Part shown: positions 54,024-61,739 of the stretch, piece by piece
How the letters are laid out: every line of letters begins with the position of its first letter
Numbering within the stretch: position 1 is the first letter of the stretch
Assembly: GCA_964498075.1 (NCBI GenBank)
Contig: CAZCGA010000002.1
Coordinates: 1 to 64,000 of the forward strand
DNA length: 64,000 nucleotides
Direction of reading: 5' to 3'
Origin: CAZCGA01 sp964498075
Lineage (GTDB): Bacteria > Desulfobacterota > Binatia > HRBIN30
The notes under the pieces: generated by a model
The model's input: only the letters and a program-made list of their open reading frames with translations
Told to the model about the DNA's origin: nothing
The model's database searches: none
Translations under genes and position numbers: made by a program

Positions 54024-55346
54024 TTAACCTCGGTCGCGCTTGGACGCGGCGCTTATACGATCTCTGGAGAAGGCTAGCAATCCCCGCGGCCGGGTCGGTT
54101 CACCAACCCTCATCGGTGCACTATCACGACGGTCACCGCGCACCGCTGCATAGACCGCCTCGACTTGGGAGACCATGCGGTTCGAGTCGTAGCCCGCGTT
54201 GGCTGTAGCGCGCGCGTTCTCGGCCAGGCGGCGTCGCAACGCCGGATCGCTGAACAGGCGCAGCAACGCGAGGCCCAGGGCCTGCGTGTCGCGGTTCGGG
54301 AAGACGAGGCCATTCTCACCCTCGCGCACACCCTTGGCAGAACCCTCCGCAGCCACGAGTGGGCGGCCAGCGCCCATATAGTTGATGAGCTTGATCGGGA
54401 ACCCCGACCAGGAGCTGCGCGGGCAGACCAGCACGTCCGCGCGCGCCATCAGGCGTCGGACCGGGGCGAAGGCCTGGGCAACAACGATACGCGCATCGCC
54501 GTCCTGCAGTTGGACCTTCAGAGCGCCGTCGATGCGCCCAGCCCAATTCGACTCGTGCGTCACGAGCACCAGGAGAGCTTGGTCAACCTCTGCTCGGAAC
54601 GCAGCAAAGCCCTCCGCAAGCACATCCAGATCCTGATAGGCGTCCAGATTGCCGGTGTACATCACCACGAAGCGACCATCGAAGGAATCTGGCTGCGCAT
54701 CCGAGTGCGAAGGCGCCGCGAGCGGTGCACGCCCGGGCGGGATGATTGCCAACCGGCTGTCCTCGACGCCGCGTGCCCGCAGAAACGATCCGAGCTCGGG
54801 CGTGAGCGCAATGCTGAAATCAGCGCGCCGGGGAACAAGCAGATCGAGGATCCGGCCGAGACAGCCGGCCGCAAACCGAGGCCAGCGGCGTCTGCAGTAG
54901 TAGCCCAGTTCGTCACTCAGCGCATTGTGTGAGTGATAGACGACCGGTACCCCAGTCAGCAGCCGGATCAGGTACCCGATCAACAGCCCTTCGTAGTTGT
55001 GCGCGTGGATCACATGGATACGGTGCCAGCGCACAACGCGGTACAGCACCAGCGCAAGCCGCAAATCGAGGACAACCTTGCGCCAGCCGAGTGGGGCGGG
55101 AGAACCCAGAAAGTGCCGTCGACGCGTCCGCCGCCAGCGCAGGCGCGGTGTATGAAGGAGAATCCCACCGAGCGGAGCCAAGCTCTCCCCGTAGGGATAC
55201 GTAACGAGGTGCACCTGATGACCACGCGACGCCAGGGCTTCGGCGAGCTCGCGGACGAGCACCTGGGACCCCCGCAGGGAGGGAAAGGCACAGGCCGCAG
55301 TCATTGCGATACGGAGAGGCGCTTCGGGGGCGTGTCGCAGCTTCAT
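54024..55346 (-). CDS. Glycosyltransferase GT4
   Basis: This 440-residue GT-B enzyme has AFPSLRGSQVLVRELAEAL at the N-terminus, VVMYTGNLDAYQDLDVLAEG in the donor domain and SWSGFPIKLINYMGAGRPLVA, with Lys and Asn in the EX7E position (the second part reads INYMGAG, so the catalytic glutamate arrangement is weaker). The overlap with the phosphodiesterase stop is four bases. It likely adds a sugar; substrate unknown. Confidence 0.85.
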   Translation of the reverse strand: MKLRHAPEAPLRIAMTAACAFPSLRGSQVLVRELAEALASRGHQVHLVTYPYGESLAPLGGILLHTPRLRWRRTRRRHFLGSPAPLGWRKVVLDLRLALVLYRVVRWHRIHVIHAHNYEGLLIGYLIRLLTGVPVVYHSHNALSDELGYYCRRRWPRFAAGCLGRILDLLVPRRADFSIALTPELGSFLRARGVEDSRLAIIPPGRAPLAAPSHSDAQPDSFDGRFVVMYTGNLDAYQDLDVLAEGFAAFRAEVDQALLVLVTHESNWAGRIDGALKVQLQDGDARIVVAQAFAPVRRLMARADVLVCPRSSWSGFPIKLINYMGAGRPLVAAEGSAKGVREGENGLVFPNRDTQALGLALLRLFSDPALRRRLAENARATANAGYDSNRMVSQVEAVYAAVRGDRRDSAPMRVGEPTRPRGLLAFSRDRISAASKRDRG

Positions 55347-57013
55347 TGCAGGTAGCCCATCGCATCCAGCCGCGCGGCGATTTCACGCTCCTCGTCGTCG
55401 CGGTAGTGGAGTTCCGTTCCCGCTGTCCCTTCCTCTTGCCACGCAGCGCGACCAGCCGAGCCCGCGGCGCGCGTAATCGCCTTTCCATCGAACCCAGCGG
55501 GTGGCTGCACACCGCACAGGTCTAGGATGGTTGGTGCCATATCGGCTATGTGCACTCCCTCAAGGCGCTTGCCGAGTCGGGCATGCAAGCGGTTGCCGAC
55601 GATGAACACCCCATCGGCTCTGTGGCTACCGTTCATACTGGCGAGCTTGCCGCCCGCAGATTCGCGTGCCGACAGTGTCCGCACCGCCTCCGCAGTGGGC
55701 GCTCCCGCGCTGGGTAGACAGACGTAGGAGTAGCCCTGGTCGAGATGCAGATCCAGGACAACGTCGGGCGCGTATTCCGTCCAGGGTCCGTGGTACAGCT
55801 CTTCGCGACGCCAGGCGTGGCGGACGATAGGTGCGCCGCGTTCAGGGTCCCGGAGCTCACGCGCCGCGGCGCATACGTCCTCCCGCACTCGTTCGTAATC
55901 CGCCGGATCGACGACGCCCTCAGGCTCCCGCCCCTTCACGTTGAGCCAGACGCTCGGGAAGTAGTTGAGTTCTTCCGAAAAGGCGCGGGTCCGTTGCCAT
56001 TCGATTCCAGCAAAGCGCGCGCGCGATTCCAACCGGCTCGCCCAGCGACTACCGTTCAGCCGGAACGCCCAGCTTTGCGCGCTTGGGGGCAACGCGCTCA
56101 GCGCTAGCCGCTTGAGACTTGCATTGAAGTCTCGTCGCGAGTGCCGGCGCCGAGATCGTTGGAAACCTTGCTGCTCCAGCCACTGATTGAGGTAGACGAT
56201 CTTCGCACCGGCTCCGCCGAAACCGTGATCGGACACGACAAGCACTGCCGCCTCTGGAACGCTCCCCGTCAACTCGCCGATGGCACCGTCCAACACCTCG
56301 TAGACGCGCCGGATGGCGTCGCCGAGCTCGAGGGCTCCCGCGGCGTCAAAACGCGGTGACGCCGGATCGTGAAACTTCCAGAAATGGTGCGCCACCGTGT
56401 CGGTTTCCCCAAACAACAGAAGGAAGCAGTCCCACGGCCCACGGTCGAGCAGGGTCCTCGCGAGCCGCGTCTTCACCTCGATACCACGCAGCAGCCGGTC
56501 CAACGCCGTCCGGTACCAACCACGACCGACCCGGAACTCCTGAAAGTCGGCGAACGGGAATCCGCCCATCTTCTTTACTAGCGGTGCGAGGCTGGACGGG
56601 GCGACGAAAGAGGCGTCGGCCCGGGTCGTCACGGGAGTATCGAAGCCGCTGACCATGCAGCCGTTCAAGTGTTCTGGTGGATACGTCCCCGGAAGACCGA
56701 GAATACACACCCGGCGTCCCGCATCGCTGAGCAGCTTCCAAATCGTGGGGACTTTCCGAAAACTCGCGTTGACGAAGCGCACTTCATAGGTGCCGAGTTG
56801 GCGGCGTGTGAAGTCGAAAATCCCATGTCGGCCCGGATTCACACCCGTCATGAACGTCGACCAGCTCGGCAGCGTCGCCGCGGGTATCGTTGACGCGAGC
56901 GGACCCCACAGGCTGTTGCGCCGGAGGCGCGCGAGGTGTGGAAGCCGTCCCTGCTCGATCCACGGGTCGAGCAGAGCCCACGTGGCCCCGTCAAGACCGA
57001 TGATCAGCAACAT
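55343..57013 (-). CDS. Type I phosphodiesterase / alkaline-phosphatase-superfamily protein (pair B)
   Basis: This 556-residue protein is a paralogue of the one at 17440-18888: metal Asp8 in IIGLDGATW, nucleophile Thr47 in AATLPSWSTF, LLLFGETDTVAHHFW, VVSDHGFGG, WLNVKGREPEGVVDP (compare LNVKGREPQGVIEP), and a C-terminal RLDAMGYLQ tail. The ATG 57011-57013 starts the fold cleanly, overlapping the sulfatase-like stop by 23 bases. The second sulfatase-like gene lies directly upstream, the same order as pair A. It probably modifies a phosphate-linked group on the glycan. Confidence 0.85.
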   Translation of the reverse strand: MLLIIGLDGATWALLDPWIEQGRLPHLARLRRNSLWGPLASTIPAATLPSWSTFMTGVNPGRHGIFDFTRRQLGTYEVRFVNASFRKVPTIWKLLSDAGRRVCILGLPGTYPPEHLNGCMVSGFDTPVTTRADASFVAPSSLAPLVKKMGGFPFADFQEFRVGRGWYRTALDRLLRGIEVKTRLARTLLDRGPWDCFLLLFGETDTVAHHFWKFHDPASPRFDAAGALELGDAIRRVYEVLDGAIGELTGSVPEAAVLVVSDHGFGGAGAKIVYLNQWLEQQGFQRSRRRHSRRDFNASLKRLALSALPPSAQSWAFRLNGSRWASRLESRARFAGIEWQRTRAFSEELNYFPSVWLNVKGREPEGVVDPADYERVREDVCAAARELRDPERGAPIVRHAWRREELYHGPWTEYAPDVVLDLHLDQGYSYVCLPSAGAPTAEAVRTLSARESAGGKLASMNGSHRADGVFIVGNRLHARLGKRLEGVHIADMAPTILDLCGVQPPAGFDGKAITRAAGSAGRAAWQEEGTAGTELHYRDDEEREIAARLDAMGYLQ

Positions 57014-58853
57014 GACCAGGGTTACCGACGCCACTGAGCGGGCTGCGGCGGAAAATCCTCGCCCGCTCTTGGGCGAGCCGCTGGAGCATCTCGGTTGTCT
57101 GAGCCGGCTCCACCGCAGCAAGATTTTGCTGCTCAGCCGGACTTCGGCTCAGATCGTACAGCTCGACTGGCTTGAGTCCACGGGGATTGTCGGGGTTTGC
57201 AGTCATCACTTTCCACGATCCGAAGCGCAGCGAGGCAAGCACGTTGCCCTCAAAATCCTCCTCGGCGAACAAGGGCTCCGGCTCCCCATTGGGCGGACTG
57301 AACAGATCGCGCCCGGCGAACTCGCGGGGCGCAGTGAGTCCGGCGGCGGTCATCAAGGTGGGTGCGACATCGACGCTGCGCACGATGTCGGACCGCACCG
57401 CACCTGGCTGCAGCTCATGGGCGCGCTTGACGATCAGCGGCACGTGCACCTGTTCCTGATACAGCGTCGTACCGTGCCACCATCCGCCGTGCTCCTGGAA
57501 CTCTTCGCCGTGGTCTGCGGTGACGACCACCACGCTGTCCTCATACAGTCCCAGCGACTTGAGGCGTGACATGAGCACCCCGAGGTAGCGGTCGAGATAG
57601 GTGACGTCTCCCATGTACAGATGGTGCAGCTCGTCCTTTCGAGCTGCGGGCGGGTCGGGATTGTTCACCCGCGCCACACCCTTCCCGTTGTACGGCATCT
57701 CGAAATAGGGGTCGTGCGGATCCATGTAGTGGATCAGCAAGAAGAACGGACTCGGCGGACGCTCCTCCAACCACCGCGCCACAGCGGCATCGACGACTTG
57801 AGCGTCCTGATAGTAGTTGTTGAAGGAGATCCGATCCCGGAAGAAGCGCTCGCGCATCACGCGGAGCCCCTTGTAGATCGCGAGCCGGGTCGCCGAATCG
57901 GTCGCGCCGAAATAGAAGTCAGGGGTGAGGTACCTGTACTCATCGAACCCCTGCTGGAAGTTGAACACCGGCGCCACGTTGATGTTGCTTACGAACCCCG
58001 CGGTCCAGTAGCCGCTTGCCTTCAGTGCTTCCGCCAATGTGGTGACCTGATCCGGCAGTGGATCGAGCTTATGCATGAGACCGTGTACAGATGGGTAGAG
58101 CGACGTCAGAATGGTTGCGATGGACGGACGGGTCCAAGTCGATTGCGAATACGCGTCCACGAAGCGGACGCCCTCGGCGGCGAATTGATCCAACGCGGGG
58201 CTCGCACTCGGCCTACCGCCCTGAGAGCCGACGGCATCGGCGCGAAGAGTATCGGCGATAATCAGGATGACGTTGGGATGGCCCTTGGCCGCCGGGCTCG
58301 TGCTTCGGTTGACAGCCAAGACCTCCGAATGCGGAGCGGCCAGCACAGCTGCCCCCGAGCAGATCCCCAGGCAGAACACCAATCCGACGGCAGCACCTGT
58401 CAAGCCGCGCTGGTGCCGACCCAACGCCCGGCTGGCATACACCGTCATGACAGCCAGTCCTGCCATAGCCGCAACGAGCGCGGCATGCACTGCCAATCCT
58501 ACCGGCGATATAGTGGCCAGTTCCTCGTGGAAGACGCGCAGAACGACGTGATAACGAGTGACGGCCGTCCCCGCAACAAACAGCGCCATACCTGCGGCAA
58601 TGCCAAAGGCATCTGGCCGCCGATGTCGTAGCGCAGCCGCGACCGCGAGAACGAGGATCGCGCCGCCAAGTCCTACGAGCAAACCAAACACCCCGTAGCT
58701 CACCACCGCGTAGGGGAATAGCCAGTACTCTTCCCCTGGTGCGGAAGTAACCGTGATCAGGATTGCCTCGGCGAGTCCAACGATGGCACCTCCCCACGCC
58801 CCACCGAGCATGGCACCGATTGCAGAACGAATGGCCCCTGGGGACTCTGTCAT
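56991..58853 (-). CDS. Membrane-anchored sulfatase-like hydrolase with Thr nucleophile (pair B)
   Basis: This 620-residue protein has five to six N-terminal membrane helices (about 15-175), then a periplasmic sulfatase/LtaS-like domain: NVILIIADTLRADAVG metal site (194-209), Thr241 in TWTRPSIATILTS at the position where true sulfatases carry Cys or Ser, and VTADHGEEFQEHGGWWHG late. This matches membrane-bound phospho-transferases such as LtaS or EptA relatives more than sulfate esterases. ATG at 58851-58853. It lies upstream of the phosphodiesterase and downstream of the NusG-like gene. Membrane helices distinguish it from the shorter paralogue at 18911-20287. Confidence 0.85.
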   Translation of the reverse strand: MTESPGAIRSAIGAMLGGAWGGAIVGLAEAILITVTSAPGEEYWLFPYAVVSYGVFGLLVGLGGAILVLAVAAALRHRRPDAFGIAAGMALFVAGTAVTRYHVVLRVFHEELATISPVGLAVHAALVAAMAGLAVMTVYASRALGRHQRGLTGAAVGLVFCLGICSGAAVLAAPHSEVLAVNRSTSPAAKGHPNVILIIADTLRADAVGSQGGRPSASPALDQFAAEGVRFVDAYSQSTWTRPSIATILTSLYPSVHGLMHKLDPLPDQVTTLAEALKASGYWTAGFVSNINVAPVFNFQQGFDEYRYLTPDFYFGATDSATRLAIYKGLRVMRERFFRDRISFNNYYQDAQVVDAAVARWLEERPPSPFFLLIHYMDPHDPYFEMPYNGKGVARVNNPDPPAARKDELHHLYMGDVTYLDRYLGVLMSRLKSLGLYEDSVVVVTADHGEEFQEHGGWWHGTTLYQEQVHVPLIVKRAHELQPGAVRSDIVRSVDVAPTLMTAAGLTAPREFAGRDLFSPPNGEPEPLFAEEDFEGNVLASLRFGSWKVMTANPDNPRGLKPVELYDLSRSPAEQQNLAAVEPAQTTEMLQRLAQERARIFRRSPLSGVGNPGHVADHRS

Positions 58854-58947
58854 CGTTTGTCTTTCGCGGTACCGAGAAGGCCGCTGATCATCAGGTAGGC
58901 GTAGCTCCGCCGTTGCGGGTCATTGCCGTCCCCGCCAAAGAGAAGCC

Positions 58948-58972
58948 GGCGAGCCTCCCGAGCCGGCTCGCC
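58948..58972 (-). terminator. Possible hairpin downstream of the NusG-like gene
   Basis: A perfect eight-base stem GGCGAGCC/GGCTCGCC with a nine-base loop lies in the 142-base gap after the NusG-like gene, followed on the minus strand by CTTCTCTTT, which is only a weak T-run. If it terminates at all it could be a target of the antiterminator. Plausible but unproven. Confidence 0.4.
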
Positions 58973-58995
58973 ACCGCATCCAAAAACGTTCGACC

Positions 58996-59502
58996 CTAGG
59001 CCGAAACTCGTTCAATAAGGTGCTGCGGCACTTCCACTCTCGTCTGGCGCCGCAGCAATTCCATCAAGACCCGCACTCGTCCACGGCCGCAGCCGGGGTT
59101 TTCAATGATTCCGACTAGGCCCTCGAACGGGCCTCGCTTCACGCGCACGACATCTCCTTGCTTGAAGGCCGGCACGGCCCGCACAACGCCCTCTTGCCCC
59201 ATGCGCGCATGAAGAAACTCAACTACAGCATCGTCAACCGGGCTCGGCAACGTTCCGAAACCGATAAACTTGCGCACGCCTGGCGTCCACACGACGGCGA
59301 AGTACTGCTCCATGAGGTCAATCCGGACGAAGAGGTAACCTGGAAACAGCGGCGCGATGGCTGGCGTCACGCGCAGGCGGCCCGGCTCGAGTATTCGAGG
59401 CAGGAAACTCTCCACTCCTCGGCGCCCCAGCTGTTCTTGCGCAAACTGCTCGCGCCGCGCCTTCGTGCTGATCACAAACCACTGCAGATTCGATCCAGAC
59501 AT
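58996..59502 (-). CDS. NusG/RfaH-family transcription antiterminator (UpxY/LoaP-like)
   Basis: This 168-residue protein has the NGN domain (FVISTKARREQFAQEQL at about 9-25, FLPRILEPGRLRV, PLFPGYLFVRID) and a C-terminal KOW domain (FKQGDVVRVKRGPFEGLVGIIE, about 113-134). Specialised NusG paralogues like RfaH, UpxY and LoaP keep RNA polymerase elongating through long polysaccharide operons. It is the second gene after the sigma-54 promoter, ahead of about 49 kb of same-strand genes. It starts at ATG 59500-59502. Confidence 0.9.
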   Translation of the reverse strand: MSGSNLQWFVISTKARREQFAQEQLGRRGVESFLPRILEPGRLRVTPAIAPLFPGYLFVRIDLMEQYFAVVWTPGVRKFIGFGTLPSPVDDAVVEFLHARMGQEGVVRAVPAFKQGDVVRVKRGPFEGLVGIIENPGCGRGRVRVLMELLRRQTRVEVPQHLIERVSA

Positions 59503-59516
59503 CTTAGGTTCCTGAC

Positions 59517-61586
59517 CTACTCCCCTAACTGCGCGATGCGCGTGTCTTCACGGAAAAGCTTCTGCAACTGCTTGCCGACCGCCATGCCTTCGTCCCGATC
59601 AGTAAAACCGGACACCACCACGCGGAACATCGGCTTGCCGAAGCCCACGCTTCCTCCGGACACATGCGACTCGAATCCGCGGCTGCGCAGCGCATTCTGC
59701 AGCGCGGCCGCGCGGTACGCTTGAGGGGTTGAAAACACCAGAATCGCATAGTGGCCTGAGCCGTCATTCAGGAGAGGGAACCCTTCACCCAAGTCGGGCA
59801 AACGAATCGTCTGCCCAACCGTGATCAGATCGATATCCTGGACCTCGGGGTTGGCGAGTTTCAGAAGATCCAAGATCGTGTAGCCCGCTTGCCCGTACTT
59901 GCGCATGGCAATGCCTGAGACCGAATCACCACCGCGGACAACGACTCGCGTAAACGGGATCCCATCCAAACGCGGCGTCGGGCCGTCGTTCAGTGTGGCT
60001 GCATCATGAGTCTCGACTTGATCGCCGCGCTCGGTTTCCGTCCGTGGTTCACTCGCCCGATGCGGCCACGCCCTTGCGGCAACCTCACCCCTTTGTGGTG
60101 AACCTTCATCCCGGCTTGGAGCCGGAGCCGCATCCGCGGGGCGTTGTTCGTGTGGTGATACTCCCGGCGCAGCGACCGCAATTGGCGCCGGGGGGGCGCG
60201 CTCGGGAACCGCTGCAACCACGAGGTGCTCTTCACGCGGGACTCCTCCGGTCTCGCGCAACTCAGCTGGGCGCTGCTCTGGCGGTGATGGAGCGTGAGAG
60301 TCTGCATTCCTCGCCACTCGGTCGGCCTCCAAAGCAGGCCGAGCGCTCGGGGCAGCGGCGTCTCCGAGGTCGGAGGTCTTCGGGGGAACCGGCTCCACCG
60401 GCGCAACTCCGGCTTGCGCTACCCCAGTGGAGCGCTCGTCACGCAGCGCATCCGTCTCGCCACTGGCGCGGTCGTCGACCTCCGGCGAAGTGTCGACGAC
60501 TCGCTCGACTGGTCGTGTTGGCGGGCCTTCCACGCCGGTTCCGCGCGGCTCCGATCCGGGTCGGATCACTTCGAGCTTGTGGGCCTGCGCCGGAAGGGCG
60601 ACGCGCTCTTCGGCACGCCGGTGCAGCATGGTTCGACCAACCGAGAGCAATCCGATCACGACGGCCACGACGACTAGACCCATCACCCCAAAGCGTGCAC
60701 GCCACCGGTTCTGTGGCGTCGCCGCAGGAGCAGAAGCGGTCACCGCGGTCGGGCGCTCGTACGGCTCCTCGGTGGGCGGCTCCACTGAAAGAAGATCAGC
60801 CGCCGCTTCGGTGACTACGTCGGCACCGATGCGCTTCTTCCCGAGTGCGTAGCCGATCACCAGGGCGTTGTCACAGACCACGTTCACCAACCGCGGGATA
60901 CCCCGTGAAAAATGGTAGATCTGCTCCTCGGCTTCTCGTGAGAACAGCTTCAAATCGGGGCAGCCAGCGGCCTGGAGGCGATACTGGATGTATTCCGTGA
61001 TCTCGTCGCGCGACAGGGGCAGCAAGCGGCAATTGATACCAATCCGCTGCCGGAGCTGGCGAAGAATGGGATTGCTGAGTTTCTGGCCGAGCTCCGGTTG
61101 CCCTGAGAGAACAATCTGCAGAATTTTCTCCTTGGCGGTCTCGAGGTTAGAAAGCAGCCGGAGATCCTCCAGCACGGAAAACTCGAGGTCTTGCGCCTCA
61201 TCGATCAGCAACGCAACGTTCCCGCCGGCGCGCAGCTCCTCCAGCAAGAACGCGTTGAGCCGCTGCAACATGTACAGCTTCTTCCCGTTGTGCACGGGCA
61301 GATCAAACTCAGCAAAGATGTATTCCAGGATCTCCTCGAAGGTCACGTTGGTGTTGAAGATGAACACCGACTTGGTCCGCGGATCCAGTTCCTCGAGCAG
61401 CTTGTTCAGCAGCGTTGTCTTGCCGGTGCCGGCCTCACCGATCAACGTGATGAAGCCTTTGCGCTGAGTGATGCCGTAGTTCAGCGAGGCGATGGCCTCA
61501 CGATAACGGGCGTTCAGGTACAAGAATTTCGGATCCGGGGTTACGTTGAACGGTCGCTCCGCCAGCTGATAGAACTCACAATACAT
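59517..61586 (-). CDS. ExeA/XrtA-type AAA ATPase with LysM and SPOR domains
   Basis: This 689-residue protein has an AAA domain (residues 1-270: YQLAERPFNVTPDPKFLYL, Walker A GEAGTGKTT at 50-58, Walker B LLIDEAQ at 126-132), like the pepcterm ATPase and ExeA. A single membrane helix (about 300-317) and a 240-residue Pro/Ala/Glu-rich linker follow. The periplasmic end has a LysM (VVVRGGDSVSGIAMRKYG and VGQTIRLP) at about 560-615 and a SPOR-type domain at about 625-689. Such a protein bridges the inner membrane to peptidoglycan. It is the first gene after the sigma-54 promoter; ATG at 61584-61586. Confidence 0.9.
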   Translation of the reverse strand: MYCEFYQLAERPFNVTPDPKFLYLNARYREAIASLNYGITQRKGFITLIGEAGTGKTTLLNKLLEELDPRTKSVFIFNTNVTFEEILEYIFAEFDLPVHNGKKLYMLQRLNAFLLEELRAGGNVALLIDEAQDLEFSVLEDLRLLSNLETAKEKILQIVLSGQPELGQKLSNPILRQLRQRIGINCRLLPLSRDEITEYIQYRLQAAGCPDLKLFSREAEEQIYHFSRGIPRLVNVVCDNALVIGYALGKKRIGADVVTEAAADLLSVEPPTEEPYERPTAVTASAPAATPQNRWRARFGVMGLVVVAVVIGLLSVGRTMLHRRAEERVALPAQAHKLEVIRPGSEPRGTGVEGPPTRPVERVVDTSPEVDDRASGETDALRDERSTGVAQAGVAPVEPVPPKTSDLGDAAAPSARPALEADRVARNADSHAPSPPEQRPAELRETGGVPREEHLVVAAVPERAPPAPIAVAAPGVSPHEQRPADAAPAPSRDEGSPQRGEVAARAWPHRASEPRTETERGDQVETHDAATLNDGPTPRLDGIPFTRVVVRGGDSVSGIAMRKYGQAGYTILDLLKLANPEVQDIDLITVGQTIRLPDLGEGFPLLNDGSGHYAILVFSTPQAYRAAALQNALRSRGFESHVSGGSVGFGKPMFRVVVSGFTDRDEGMAVGKQLQKLFREDTRIAQLGE

Positions 61587-61607
61587 CGGGCACCTCGCTT
61601 GTCCGGC

Positions 61608-61622
61608 GCAATGCCTGTGCCA
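61608..61622 (-). promoter_or_regulatory. Sigma-54 promoter (-24/-12) of the exopolysaccharide operon
   Basis: On the minus strand TGGCAC (61617-61622), five bases, then TTGC (61608-61611) matches the sigma-54 consensus TGGCAC-N5-TTGC exactly. Predicted initiation near 61597 leaves a short leader with GAGG before the ATG at 61586. It is the only such match I found in the intergenic regions, and it directly follows the gene for a GAFTGA-bearing response regulator. Confidence 0.88.
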
Positions 61623-61697
61623 GGCGCCGAGCGACACCACCGAGGGTCGTGCACGCCAGCCCAGCTTGCGTCACTGCAAGGTCAACCATTGATTCCT

Positions 61698-61716
61698 GCC
61701 GATCTCTTGCATCGGC
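61698..61716. promoter_or_regulatory. Candidate enhancer dyad for the response regulator
   Basis: GCCGAT-N7-ATCGGC is a perfect six-base inverted repeat centred about 85 bases upstream of the -24 element, the usual distance for a sigma-54 activator site. It lies between the response-regulator stop and the sigma-54 promoter. It could also form a weak hairpin; no T-run follows. No other copy was sought exhaustively. Confidence 0.45.
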
Positions 61717-61739
61717 GCGACGGCCGGCCGGCAACCTGC

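Noticed and set aside
58854..58995. Open minus-strand frame after the NusG-like gene ending LLGTAKDKR
   Set aside because: The frame is open for about 49 codons and reads protein-like, but there is no start codon in frame before it (a stop precedes), so I do not call a gene.
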